Origin: Tomocerus qinae
Lineage: Eukaryota > Arthropoda > Collembola > Entomobryomorpha > Tomoceridae
Reading direction: 5' to 3'
Assembly: GCA_020055645.1 (NCBI GenBank)
Contig: CM034546.1
Span: 134,127,875 to 134,191,874 of the forward strand
Length of the DNA: 64,000 nt
The translations under genes were made by a program, and so were the position numbers. Under the pieces are notes generated by a model. That model ran no database searches, was not told the DNA's origin, and saw only the letters and a program-made list of their open reading frames with translations. Below, in pieces: positions 35,229-48,093 of the stretch (within the stretch, counting starts at the first letter, position 1; each line of letters opens with the position of its first letter).

Positions 35229-38200
35229 TATTACAATTTCTTCTTGAGCAGTGTGTTCAATTCCTGGTAGAATTGAAAAATGTGACATTTTAAAATTAAA
35301 TACAGGTAACAATATTATAATATGACCTTTAAACTGAAGTTGGACACAATTTCCTCACTATTAATCGATAATAAAATATATGATGACCAGTTTTCCAAGA
35401 CCGGGCGATTAATTCCTGTATACATGAATGGCTTTAGGATAAACAATGATAAATGAGATTACCAACATTGACTAGGAAATGCAAATACACAAATAAATAT
35501 TGTAGATAGTAGGTAGATAGTGTATTGGTAGGTAAAACATACCATTGTTTCTTGATTGTATAGTCAAAGCAGAGACTCCCATCGTTAACCATACACAACT
35601 GGATGATTAAAATTATAATGCTTTACTTAACATACAACAAAAATGTATTTTTAAAGTCGTCATAGTACAAGATTCGTTCATTTTTATTGCGACGTTAATA
35701 GATGGTTAGGCATACAAAAAAGCAGCGATTTATATTTAAATATCTTGCAACACGATATTCGTAAGAACTGGAACGGCAGACCAATGTATACATGATTGTA
35801 TGGGAATTGAGATTTGCATCTAGTACCTGTGACTCTTTGGTCTTATATGAGAGTCTAAGGAGTCTAAAATGCAATCATCATGTGCAATGATTCCATGTGC
35901 AAATTATTCCTGTCATCAGATTACCTGTATAAATTAATCACGCATGAAAAGCAGAAAAGTATTGTAATCATACCGTCTTCCATTAACCTTACTTTAGATC
36001 TGACGTACAGACCTTGAAAAGACAACTTGTTTTTACCTTTTTTCTGTTTTATTCACACACAAGTAAATATATCTATAATATTTATATATAATATATCTAT
36101 AATATATATCACAAGTATATCTGAAGCGTATTATGTATAATAATAAAACAATATGCGACATTACAAATTTCAGAGCTCGTTTCCATTGTTCATTCTTACT
36201 AATAAATAATATCTTGTGCATGTTGGTGAAAATAACGCAACCTGAAATACATTGGCGTAGGTAAGGGTTAGCTAATTTATGTACATACATTAAGTCCACT
36301 TTCGTTGCACGTGCACTGCAATCATAAGCATTTTTAAATTACGTACAAGGAAAAGTAGAGAATAAAACAAATGCCCTTTTGCGATGTAGAATAATATATC
36401 AGGTAAAAAACAAGCATTCTTTTAAAGTACAATTAAGTATAAAAATTAAATCTCCTTAGTGCAATTGTATTCTTCATTTTTGAACAAACTCTGAAGTAAA
36501 AACTAATTTAGACCGAATTTAACTGACTTAATATGCTGTTTAGAATGTTGTTGATGCATGACTGACATAATGAAATACTTTTTTCCAACAAAATGTTTTG
36601 TTTTGCGTTGATTATAGAGAGTCTGCTCTGCATAATTCCCAACAAATTGAAAATTACGTATAAAAGCATAGAAAGGATATTTGTTAATAATTTACATGCA
36701 ATTGAAACGATTTTATTTTTGTTTTCAACTTGTACTGATAGTGTTAAAAGTGTTATCTCACTAATGATACGCATTTGATAGAAACAATTGGCCTATCACT
36801 ACCGGGAGTTAACTTTGTAATTCGTGCAAGATAAATGTGGCTTCTTTTCATGCTGGCTCCGTGGCTCCTCTACAATCGTCTGGTTTTTACTTGTGTTTCT
36901 CCTTTATTATATTCCTTGTTTGCCACTGCTGAATTTATAATATTGGGAAATTGCATTTAAGTACGTTTAAAAGTTTATTTTATTTCGAGGCCGGATTATA
37001 TTTCAGCGATTCAACATAATATAGGCACTATATAAATATATATAGGAATATACAAAGCATCAACATCTCTTGATCCAGTGGTTTATTACCTTGTCGCAGC
37101 CATGATAAAATGGCTTGTTACCTTGTAATGTTAAGCAGACGATATGTATATTATGTCGTAGCTGTAGATAGTGAGATGAGATGACACTGCATTACTACTT
37201 TTACAGCATTAAACTGTACTAGGTAAATCTGATTACCGGATAAGTAACATGACACGATCAGAGTACAACTCGGTGTGTGGAGGTTAGGTAATTACTAGGA
37301 GGCAAAAGTGGCTAGTGGATAGATAAATAATTGATTGGTGGGCGGTGGGCAAAAGGGGAAAAAGTTGGCAAAAGTCAAAATGGGGCTAAAAGATACACTA
37401 AAGGATGTCAAAATTGGCGCAAATTTTTGAATTTTAGGTACCGTAGTCCCTTCCCCCACTACCCACTTTGCCCCTTTTGCCTAGTGGGTGGGCAAATGTA
37501 GTTTTGGCAGGCTAAAACTGAACTCTGGGCACGACCTTTACCTTTACCCATCCTGAGCTGTACTGAACCCGGCACTCATGCATTATTACCAAAATGCGCT
37601 CGTTTCCTGGCAATCACAATCAAGTCTTTCAAGCTTTTTGCTTTGACTGCTTTCTCCGAACTATCACTAATGTAAGACAATATAAATATTCATGTTCAAT
37701 GTTCTGCCATAACATGGTTGCTATACGTAATAAAGATCCTATTAAAAGTAAATTGTACATTTTATCTAATATCCATAAATGGTTTTATCGTATTGGGACG
37801 TCATCCATAGCCGTAGATGAGTAAATTGATTGGCAATTGACATACTATTCACTAGTAGACTAGGAAAATTAATAATATCAAGAAATAATATTCCCGAATA
37901 AGTAAAGTGGAGTGTCATACTATATTTTTAGTCGAATACAAATTATGATGCCTACCCATCAGAAACACGGACCTTTGTTTTTGTTTATTAATGGTGTGGC
38001 CGCATACGTATATTCGCCTATTTGCTTGATGATAATGCTTATCTGGACTCGGAAGAATGAAACAAGCATTATTAGCCATAGTTATTATTGACTTATTCTT
38101 TAAGCTCTACAGAACTGTATTAATGATTGAATAAAATATCTACCTATTATTTGTTTATACTATTTCTGAATTCAAAGTGGAATTAATGTCATAGTCCAGT

Positions 38201-38332
38201 CTTTGTCCAGATCATTATTATGTTGAGATATCAAAAAGGAGCATTTATATTATATTTTAATCTAAGCAGTTTCTATTGCTAGACAGACATCAATATTCCA
38301 AAATTGGGTTGCTACAATTGTCAATAAGGAAA
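35229..38332. other. Intergenic region, 3.1 kb, between P450 1 and GR5
   Basis: The promoter areas of the minus-strand P450 and plus-strand GR5 lie here. A TATA/ATAT-rich low-complexity stretch is at 36060-36130. A stretch at 37083-37152 resembles 25692-25755 (CGCAGCCATGATAA, GCAGACGATATG). Between 37303 and 37480 there is a loose inverted repeat around GGGCAAAAGGGG. No supported gene. Confidence 0.5.
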
Positions 38333-40621
38333 ATGGACTTACAAGCTGCAGGATCAATGGATCTTCCTTTCCTTAATACTATCGAAACCGAAAGGAATGG
38401 GAGAAAATATATTTATTACCTCAAGTACCTTTTAAATTTCTTTTACTACGTAGGATTGTGTCCCTTCAAAGTAAGACGAAAATCTAAAACTGGGCAGAAT
38501 GCTGCCCCTCAATACGAACTTTGTACAAATCGATTTCAAAAGGTAACAGTAAAAGTAATTATTTAAAATACGAATTTAATTTCAACTTAATTATATATTT
38601 TACATAAATGCATTAATTAAAATATTTTAATTTCCCAAAGATTGCTTCCAAGTTGGTGTATTCAATAACAGCATTTGAAGCGGTGTCTCTAATTCGCATT
38701 ATGTCTAATTGGAGTGAATTTGGCAAATCTTTATGGGTCTCAATGGCTATAATGAATGCATTTTTTTATCCCACGTATTTATATGCGATGATGAAACTAC
38801 TGTGGAATAATCAGCAAAATTTAGTTGCAATTTTTTACATCGTTCAACGACTCGCTTTGGGGAAAACAAAAAAAGTCACGTATTTATTCGTAAGTTTAAA
38901 AATATTGATTATTACCTAAATGAAAACGCAACTGATAAGTTAACACTTTGCTTTCAGATGGCAATGTGCGTGGCAATAATTGGCGGAGGAAATTTAGTTA
39001 TGTTATTTTGTGATTTGCTGACATCGGATATTATGTCCTTACAACCTTCCAAAAACCGAACGTGGATCGAGTTTTATTCTAGGACGTTATCATATGCTAA
39101 AGAGATATATTTATTTACCTCTGCATCTGAGACCCTGACTTTTCATCCATGGGAAATCATTTTAGCAATTGTCCATATAATTTTATTCATGCCTACACTA
39201 ATCGTTCTATATTTTATTCATCTATTAACATTTCTTTTTATATTATGTCATTGGCACATAGCTAAGGATTTTGTAACATTTTGCAAGCTAAATTCTTCAC
39301 CATTTGACAATTTACCATCAAAAGAAAAAATTGATAAGGTAAAAACCTTTTAGTTTGAAACATCTTTCTAGTTGAAGTCAGGATTATCTATTTTTATTTT
39401 TAATTATCAATTTCCCAGATTCTTATGCATTATAAACTGATAAGAGTCCTGACGGATTTAACGAATGCTGCAGTGGGGTCTATGTTTCTCGTTTGTGTTG
39501 TCTGTCCGCTTCCTTACTTTTCATTGATGACCGGAACCCAGATAGTTAACGCAGAGCAACGTCCAAAGTTATTTCATAGTACACTCTACTACTACATTCA
39601 GTTTATCATTTACTTAGGGCTCGGAGCAGATATTGATTATAAGGTAATTGAACTTCTCACGCATAGCTTTCGCGCAAAGTTGCAACGTAGTTCGTATCTT
39701 TACATCTTATTGTAACGTAATTATTGCATTAAACGTGTATATTATCGAATACACTAAACATGCGTATTATCCTTAATAAAAGTCAATTATAGTAATTGCA
39801 GTTAGTAGTAGTATTAATTATATGGTAATTACATTAATCTTTTTGTACATTGGAAGATTTTTGACTATTTTTGAGATTTATTTTGAAGGGGTTATTTTTA
39901 TCTGTAAAAATCCTAAAACTTGCCTACCCGGGTATATTATTGTAAAATTGCAACATTTCAATCTTTCGATTTTACTCTTGAGGTTTTCTATTTATTATTC
40001 ACAGGCATCTGAATTCTATAGCTGGATTGCATCGTTGCAATACAATAATGTAATTTCTAATACGAGATACACGACACTATTAATGGATATGCAAGCTCAT
40101 CAATTATCACTGAAAGGAAATGGATTCTTTGTTCTCACCTACCAACTATTATTTGGGGTAAGTATAATCATTATTATGCATCGCGCCATGAAAATCGAAA
40201 TGTATAGCATTATTGCAGTTTTGTGGATCATTCTGTTTTGGACGATTTTATTACAATTTCTTTATAAATTAAGTGGTCACTTTTTTGCGTTTCTCGTCAT
40301 TGATATCATATACCATTTTTTCAATTGCTGTTAACCAATTCGCCCCAAATTGTCTCTAAAGTAAGCCCGTGAAATTGAACAATGGTGTGATTAAACAGTG
40401 ATAATAAAGTAGGCATCAATGGCATTACATTCCGGTCAATATTTATTTTTTAATGACTACATTTTTAATTCAATACTAATACATTTTTTAATTCTCCCAC
40501 ATTTATTTAGATTGTTGGAGCCCTGGCAACTTACACGGTCATTTACATTCAGTTTCATTCATTTAGTAAGTTAGACGAAAGACCTTTAATGAATGACTTG
40601 TCGCTAAATTCGTCGTCTTAG
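38333..40621 (+). CDS. Gustatory receptor GR5 (6 exons, 442 aa)
   Basis: Exons: 38333-38542, 38641-38889, 38958-39338, 39419-39643, 40005-40157 and 40511-40621, all phase-0 introns. The first ATG in frame is at 38333; its MDL context matches GR7. The C-terminus reads LATYTVIYIQFHSFSK, fitting TYhhhhhQF, and exon 5 has QAHQLSLKGNGFF. Exon 2 carries IVQRLALGKTKK and exon 4 GLGADIDYK. It is most like GR7: both share CPFK, RRKSKT/KRKSKT and ELCTNRFQK in exon 1, and RVLTDLTNAAVGSMFLVCV in exon 4. No damage is seen. A chemosensory membrane receptor; ligand unknown. Confidence 0.9.
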
Positions 40622-41535
40622 CAAAACAAATCAGCAATAATTACTATAACGCTTCTCCTATGTTGCTAAGGAAGCTTAGTAGAAAGAGAAAAAATCGTAT
40701 AAAATTTAAGTGACATCTTTATGAACCTAATATCAAATTAAACACACAGCTAGGTTTGCTAAGGAAAACCAATAGAAAATTGTTTACTAGTTTTACTATT
40801 CGACAACTGATGCGAATAATATCATCCATCGCCAATAATGGCCATTTCCAAACAGCTAGCATAAACTTCATGAAGTAATTTATTAATTATGTGGATTTAG
40901 AAACTAACAATTCTTGATTGAATTACATAACTATGCTTTGGAAATTTTTTACCTAAATGCTATTTGTAATTTGTGTGTGTATTCATTAGTAACAATGTAA
41001 AGAAATAATTAACCTCCAAAAATTACACACATGCATAGCAAGGTACTAATTGTAACTTGCTATAAAATCAGTATAGTATTATTTATTGATGGTGTGGTTA
41101 ATTTCCTTTTCCAGAGTTTGTTTTTGGGTGGGGTAAAGACTCAATTTAATCTAAAAGTAATTATCTTCCTGGTGGACAAAAACCTATATAACCATCTGCA
41201 GAATGAACAATGTAACATAATCATCAAAAAAGAAAGGGTCCAAATTTATTACACCTATAAATAAATGCCATAAATATCACTTTCTATAGCTTTAATAAAC
41301 AAAATCCCTACGAGTGATACTATTCATAACCAACCAATGAAAATTAGGATAGTAGTGAATTAAAATTATTGTAAAAATTAGTACATGATCAAAGGACAGA
41401 CATTTCCAGGAATAAGGTTTAAAATTGGACATAGATATTAAAATAATTATGTGCATTTGTGAAACAGTTTTTCTAAAAAGGAAAACACAATTTTAATTCT
41501 AAATAGTCTAGTAAAAACAATTCAACAACTACGGA
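40622..41535. other. Intergenic spacer between GR5 and GR6
   Basis: 914 bp, AT-rich; a 77-codon ORF at 41031-41264 has no recognisable features. Confidence 0.5.
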
Positions 41536-44500
41536 ATGTCACAAATCAATAACGGAAACATTTGCTCCATAACTTTGCGTCAAAAATTAGCTAAACGAAA
41601 ACCGGAAATACAAGAAGTAACAGAAAATGGAACAAGATACATTTTTTATCTCCGACTCCTCTTCAATTTCAGTTACTACGTAGGAATATATCCTTTCAAT
41701 TTAAGAAGAAAGCAAAATGAAGGAGAAAATAATCAATTAGAGTACGAGATTTATACAAATAGGTTTCAAAATGTAAATATTTAATTATTATTATGTGAAT
41801 AATATTATGTGTATTATTATATTTGTCACAAGTTTGGAAAGGACATGGAGAATTTTTATAAATTTTGAAAACTTATTTCTATTTACAGATAGTGAGCAGA
41901 ATTGTGTGTTTGGTCGTCGCTTGTATAGCAGTGCTACTTTTTCGTACTATTTCTTGGAATACATTTGGAACATCCGTGTGGGATTCTTTAATGATTATGA
42001 ATTATGTGTTTAATGTCATCTTTATCTTAGTAATAATTAAAACCATATGGACCAGTAAAGAAAAATTTGGAGAGATATTCTACATAATTCAGCGGCTTAA
42101 TTTTGGAAAAACAAAGAGATCAACTCTTCTTTGCGTAAGTTGATTCAAATACCTGAACATTTGATGAGTTATAATTTGCGTACTGATCAAAATGCTAAAA
42201 ATTATTCTGTTTTATCAAAAGTTGCGATTTGTTTACAAAATTAATTAATACCAGACGCCAGGTGATATTTTTATTTCAGATAGCTGCATTTGCAATAATA
42301 CTTGCTGGAGGAAATATTGCCATGTTCTTTTGGACTGTGTTTTCTCACGAACTTTTGTCTTACAAACCGTCTGAAGATATTTCTTGGGTTAAATTTTATT
42401 CCAGGATGTCAGCAGACGCTAAAAATATTTACCTGTTTGGTCTACACTCAAATAACGGAAATTACACAGATTTAAAAACTTGGGAAATTGGTTTAACATC
42501 TCTTCATATACTTCTACTGATACTTTGTATACTGCTATTTTGTAACACTTTTATGCTTGTTTTCCTGATTATAATTTGCCATTGGCACATTTTGAAAGAT
42601 TTTCTACGGTTTTGCAAGCAAGAAGTATCTTTGGGTGGAGACATCTCCGAAATTAGCTCAAAACAAAAATTAGCTACGGTATTCCCAAGTTCTTTCAGTT
42701 CTTGAATTGCTTTCGAATTAGCTTTTACCTTGTGGCAAAATATTCATCCAAAATATGGGTTGAAGTAAGGCAGTCGTTGCGCAACAATCTATAAATGTTA
42801 TTGTTTTATTGTTTTAATTACGTTAGGTTAGGTCCCTCGAATTCGGGTTCTGGTATGCTCTGTGTATTTTATGGCGCAATTTTTAAAATGTGCGACTTCT
42901 GCCTTACTTAAACCGAAAGATGAGATATACATATTATTTGTAATCGAAATTAATATTTTTGTTTTTAATAATCGGGTATAAATGTTATGTATTTAGGTCA
43001 TTGCGTACTATGACCGTCTAAGACGTTTAACAGATCTGACTAACTCCACAATGGGATCGATGTTGATGGTTTTGGTGGCTGGATATCTACCCTTTTTTGC
43101 ATTGTGCATTGGATCTCAGATTATTGATGAAAAACTTCGGTCTCAGATGCTCCCTAGTTCATTGTTTCCTTGCATTCAATATTTTCTGGCCCTGATTCTC
43201 GGTGGGAATATAGATTACATGGTAGGGACGGTATTGGGAATTTTCACATCTAAAGTTTTACATCCTGGGGTAGTGAAGTTTTACAACCAGCCACCGCAGT
43301 TTTACAACAAGCCACTGCAGTTTTACAACCACACACTGCAGTTTTACAACCAGCCACTGCAGTTATACAACCAGCCACTGCAGTTATAAATCCACAAAAG
43401 GCAGTTTTACAACCTTACAAATGTAATGAACTCAAAGTTTGGTAAAACCTAAATAAATGCTTAATAATTAAGATTTGCTGACTTGGGATTAAAGTTGCAT
43501 GATTCGCTAAAACCTTTCGTCCAATATGTCGAACAAAATTGGATAGGGACGTGGGACAGACCTTCGATTTTCCCAATATCAATGTGGAATGTTAATAATC
43601 GAGTGGATGAAAACATCGCGAGAACAAGTAGAACAACTAACAGTTTAGAGGGCTATCACAACTCTTTGAAGGCAAGATTTCGTTGTTATCATCCCACATT
43701 TTGGAAGTTTATGGGCCACTTGAGAAATGAAGCAACTTACTGGCGTCAAAATTTAATACTGGTTGAGTCTCATCAATGGAAAGCGTCTGCATCAGTATAA
43801 GTAGACATAGATATGATAGGTTGAAAAAGACCATGGCAACATACAATACAGTGGACATCGCAATTTACTGCCGCTCAATTGCTCATTTGCTAAAAAATCA
43901 CCACAAAACAAAGGAAAAAAGAAATTCCCAGCAACAAACTCAACAACTACTGAAATGTCCCCTGCTAAAGAGTCAGGCTACATATCGGAGAAAGAAAACA
44001 TAAAACGTCGTAAATTATAAGATTGAATTAACGTTTACATATTACTTATCCTTATTTGACATTGACCATGTTTAACCTTTTTCATTGACTGTTTTCTTTA
44101 CTTTAAATGCATTAAACAACCTTTCAGCAATATAACCATATCACTTCGTCTTAATATAATTATTAAGCATTTATTTAGGTTTTACCAAACTTTGAGTTCA
44201 TTACATTTGTAAGGTTGTAAAACTGCCGTTTGTGGATGTATAACTGCAGTGGCTGGTTGTATAACTGCAGTGGCTGGTTGTAAAACTGCAGTAGCTGGTT
44301 GTAAAACTGCGGTGGCTGGTTGTAAAACTTCACTACCCCAGGATGTAAAACTTTAGATGTGAAAATTCCTGGATCCGGTAGGGACAGATCCATATCGTTT
44401 TAGGCGAATTATGTTTTATATTTCAATGCGTTCAGGCTGTTTAGGATTATTATAAAAATATTTTATTACAAACATTACTTTTTTCTAGCAAATATTATTT

Positions 44501-44988
44501 ACTTTCATGATACAATTAGGCCTTGTTTCTTTTTACAGGCATCTAAGTTTTATAGCTGGATTGCATCAGAAAGACATAGCAATGCAATTTCATGGGCGAG
44601 ATACAACACTTTCGGTATGGATATGCAGTCGCATCAATTATCATTGAAAGGGAAAGGATTCTTTGTAATGTCTTATCAATTATTTATTGGCGTAAGAGTT
44701 TTTCCATCATAAGTAACTTAATCCACATTTATAATGACTGTCTGTAGCAAAAAACATTTTATTTTGCGGTCTTCAAGTTTTTTTGAAAAAAAACTGCAAT
44801 TGCATTGCCAAATCAAATACAATTTAATTTCGTTTATGCAGATCGTTGGGGTATTGGCTACTTACACTATTGTATACGTTCAATTTCAATCTTTTACTAC
44901 TGGGCAGGATGTTACAAATGAAACTGAAACTAAAATATCTTCGACTATTTATAATTATTATTATTTCTGTAATGACTCATTCAGCTAA
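41536..44988 (+). CDS. Gustatory receptor GR6 (6 exons, 468 aa) with a transposon at its intron-4 donor
   Basis: Exons: 41536-41772, 41889-42134, 42280-42678, 42997-43221, 44539-44691 and 44842-44988, all phase 0. The last exon has LATYTIVYVQFQS (TYhhhhhQF), exon 5 QSHQLSLKGKGFF and exon 2 IIQRLNFGKTKR. It is the clear partner of GR8: the same MSQINNGN start, RIVCL, SYKPSE, SWVKFYSRMSADAK, EVSLGGD and TTGQD/TAGQD tail. The peptide at the end of exon 4 is GGNIDYM rather than GLGADIDY. Intron 4 contains a 1147-bp MULE (43230-44376). Its target duplication covers GGTAGGGAC, the last exon base plus the 5' splice site, so the original donor remains next to the exon and a second copy sits after the element. 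Intron 3 carries MITE copy D. The reading frame is intact, so it is probably still spliced. Confidence 0.87.
42757..42914 (+). mobile_element. MITE, GGTTGAAGTAAGGCAG family, copy D
   Basis: In GR6 intron 3, same orientation as copy A. It starts GGGTTGAAGTAAGGCAGTCG and ends CTGCCTTACTTAAACC. The interior TTAATTACGTTAGGTTAGGT and TTTTATGGCGCAATTTTT matches copies A and E. Confidence 0.8.
43230..44376. mobile_element. MULE (Mutator-like) element, 1147 bp, with 9-bp target duplication
   Basis: Long terminal inverted repeats: the left TGGGAATTTTCACATCTAAA is matched by the inverted right end, continuing through TACATCCTGGGGTAGTGAAG and into arrays of CAGTTTTACAACCAGCCACTG-type 21-bp units in both arms (about 43275-43390 and 44225-44335). 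Flanks are GGTAGGGAC at 43221-43229 and 44377-44385, the 9-bp duplication characteristic of Mutator-like elements. The interior encodes a MULE-type transposase fragment. Subterminal tandem units are common in this superfamily. Confidence 0.88.
43483..43800 (+). pseudogene. MULE transposase C-terminal fragment
   Basis: About 105 codons open, with a stop (TGA near 43470) just upstream in frame and no ATG at the beginning of the homologous part. It contains RTTNSLEGYHNSLKARF followed by HPTFWKFMGHLRNEATYW, resembling the C-terminal segment found in many animal MULE-type transposases (RTNN.vEgwH...hP.iW.fi..L). The catalytic DDE part is missing, so the element is non-autonomous. A lysine-rich short ORF follows at 43776-44003 and may be its remnant. 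Confidence 0.7.
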
Positions 44989-45895
44989 ATAAAATTGTAT
45001 CTGTATTTTAACTTACTGCATTAAAGTAATACAAACTCTGGCTGCATTACGATTTAAACATTTTACCATGCGGATTTCATAAACACTTTGAAAATAATTC
45101 TTAATTTATTTTGTATTCCCATTTGCATCAAATTAGCATAAAATCCTGAAAATTATTTTAAAAATATCAACCTAATCTAATTCGAGAGGGCAAACAAATT
45201 TAATTATTAAGAAGCGCTTTCTGCGAATACGTAGTGCAAGCAATACTTGCATTGTTTGGAGTAACGGGTGATTGATCCACTTGTTTCACCATTCCATTAT
45301 GAACTTAAGTATAATATTTAGAATATAGCAGATCATACACTGTTGTTTGCTAATGGAGTAACCGAATTGTTATTGTCAAAGTGTTTACTCAAGGAAAGTG
45401 TATAATATATCCAAGAACGTATTTAGGGGATCCTGGTGCTGAAGCAACCCTTTAATTTCCTGAAAACTAGATACACTATAGATATTTTCTCAATATTTAA
45501 TAAAAAAGTATTTTTATACATAACAATTTCTTGTCACATGGTCAAACACCCCCTTAATTTGTGTTCTGAGTACGCCCTTGTATATATCTTACCAAGGCTT
45601 TGTTTTATTAGTCATGACCATAATCTTATTGATTGAATTATACATAATTATGTCGAACAAAATAAATTAGTCAAATACTGTGCGGTAGAGATCTACCTCT
45701 TTAGGCTGAATTTTAAATCATAATATAAATTATTATTTGACTTCCAAAATGTCGTTTCATGGGGTGTTTCTAAGTTTTAAATGCATTCCTTGTATTTATC
45801 TATAAAGTAGATATTGAGATTTGAACAAGTAGTCTCATATTGTTCTATTTATTTTCCACAAATCTATATTCGTAATTGGAACTAAAATTTTAGCG
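44989..45895. other. Intergenic spacer between GR6 and GR7
   Basis: 907 bp, AT-rich. At 45416-45590 ends resembling ACGTATTTAGGGG and GAGTACGCCC hint at a decayed (A)AGCACGTATCCAG-type element, but the match is weak. Confidence 0.4.
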
Positions 45896-48093
45896 ATGCA
45901 GAGGAAAATGGATTTACACATTGTACAAATAGAATCAATTCACTTTCCTTCCCCTGAAGATTCAACGGCTTCAGAAACGAATGGAATAAAATATATTTAC
46001 TACCTAAAGAAGTTTTTAAATTTCTTTTACTACATGGGAATGTGTCCTTTCAAATTAAAACGAAAATCTAAAACGCATGACGATTATGATTCTGAATACG
46101 AATTATGTACAAATCGGTTTCAAAAGGTATCATAAAATTGCCCATTATACGAATTGCAATGTTTACCATTTAAATTGATAAAAATAATTGAGATAAATTT
46201 TATATAGCTTGCTTACAAACTGGTTTACCTGATTACTATTTTTGAGACATCGTCACTCGTTCGCATAATGGGCAATTGGAGCGAACTTGGAAAATCTATG
46301 TTGGCTTTATTATCCACGTTATACGGAATAATTGTTGCTTCGTATTTATTTGCCATAATAAAACTTCTTTGGATTGGTCATCAAAAATTAGTCGAAATAT
46401 TTTACGTTATCCAAAGATTCAATTTAGGCAGAACAAGTAAATGCACGACTATTTCTGTAAGTTTAAACGTTTTAATATACGTAATATTATGTAATTAATA
46501 TTCTTTGCGGGAAATATTCCTGAGAAATATTTCTGTTAACAATTATTGTCAATTTATATCTTTTCCAGATGGCAATTTGTGTGTGTATAATTGTTGGGGG
46601 AAATACGGTCGTGACAATTACTGAATTGTTTACTAGGGGGATCTTTTCCCGAAAACCATACAACACTTCCTGGGTTGAATTTTATTCTAGGACGTTAGAA
46701 AATGCCAAAGAGATATATTTATTTGGTTTCAATTCAAAATTTGATACTCCAACTTTTCATCCGTGGGAAATAGCTTTAACAATTATTCATCTTATTTTAG
46801 TCATGCCGACAGTAATCATCATTCACGGCATTCATCTATTAACCTTTCTTTTCATATTATGCCATTGGCACATTGTGAAGGACTTTTTAACATTCTGCAA
46901 GCAAAATTCGTCAACTTTTTGCAACTCACCATCAAAAGAAAAAATCAATAAAGTTAAAAAGTTTTTCATTGTTAAAATGCTTTAGTAGAAGTTTTTATTT
47001 TTGGAAGGTAATTGAAATTGTCTAATTCTCAGATTCTTATGCATTACGAGCTTATTAGAGTCCTGACGGATTTAACGAACGCTGCAGTGGGGTCTATGTT
47101 TCTCGTTTGTGTTATCTGCCCTCTACCTTACTTTTTATTGATGACCGGAACACAAATAGTTTACGAAGATAAACGCCCAAATTTGTTTCTTAGTACATTC
47201 TACTACTACTTACAGTATTTTATTATCCTAGGAATTGGAGCAGACATTGATTACCAGGTAATTGAATATAATTTGGATTGAGCAGTCTTTAGTAGAATAG
47301 AATGTGAAAATTCGGACGATACTATGTAATGTTTTTCTTCACAGGCATCAGAATTCTATAGCTGGGTTGCATCGGTTCAGCACAATAACATAATTTCTTG
47401 TACGAGGTACACAACACTATTGATGGATATGCAAGCTCATCAGTTATCAATGAAAGGAAATGGATTCTTTGTTCTGACCTATCAACTACTATTTGGTGTA
47501 AGTATTTTGGGAAAAATGTAATATCACTACATTGGGTTTTCCATTTACGTACCTTCCTAATCAGGTTGTTGATTACAATTTACTTTCGTTGTGGTTCCAG
47601 CCATTTATTATTCATCTAGAATGAAAAAAAGACAAGGCATGCATTTCTCGGAAATAAAAAGGCGACATTTTTGAAATATTTCGCAAAATAATTCTCCCCC
47701 CACTTTCCTTGAAAAATATGAAATATTTGAAATATTTGAAATGAATGAAATAAATAGAGTTATTTATTTCAAAAATTTCAACAAATTTCTCTTGAAATAA
47801 ATACAAAGCGCATGCGTGTACACATGTGCATTGTATTTATTTCAAATATTTGATTTTTTAAGAAAAATTGCTTGAAATAAGAAATTAATGCCATGTCGAA
47901 AAGCTTTTTACGGAAATCACAAACTCCCCAAAATCCACTTTTACCTTTTCACTAGGTGAAAGTGAATTGAGCAACGAACGAAGTAAATTGTGTGACGTGT
48001 TTGAGCCGATTCACAGATTTTTAATAGTCGAATCTTTTGTAGATTGTTGGGGTTCTGGCAACTTACACCGTCGTATACATTCAGTTAATCTAA
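45896..48093 (+). CDS. Gustatory receptor GR7 (6 exons, about 430 aa), shortened C-terminus
   Basis: Exons: 45896-46126, 46208-46456, 46569-46952, 47033-47257, 47345-47497 and 48043-48093, all phase 0. MDL at 45908 is the start homologous to that of GR5. It is very similar to GR5: ELCTNRFQK, DLTNAAVGSMFLVCV and MQAHQLSMKGNGFF. The last exon reads LATYTVVYIQLI then stops, whereas GR5 continues QFHSFSKLDERP. Downstream bases (GGATGTTGGATAAAGAACC) still resemble GR5's tail out of frame, so a small deletion after the Gln codon destroyed the F of TYhhhhhQF and the tail. All other splice sites look good. It could be an early-stage pseudogene or a receptor with a shortened tail. Confidence 0.82.
47793..47842. 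repeat. Palindrome in GR7 intron 5
   Basis: TTGAAATAAATACAA is repeated inverted as TTGTATTTATTTCAA around a central GCATGCGTGTACACATGTGC. It is part of a wider patch (47640-47880) rich in GAAATATTTGAAAT units. Confidence 0.5.

Noticed and set aside
36033..36778. Several 60-88-codon ORFs upstream of the first P450
   Set aside because: AT-rich low-complexity translations without conserved features or splice-consistent partners.
44175..44393. Minus-strand 72-codon ORF with repeated QFYNQP units
   Set aside because: It is the translated terminal inverted repeat of the MULE; the same units appear in the left arm on the plus strand.
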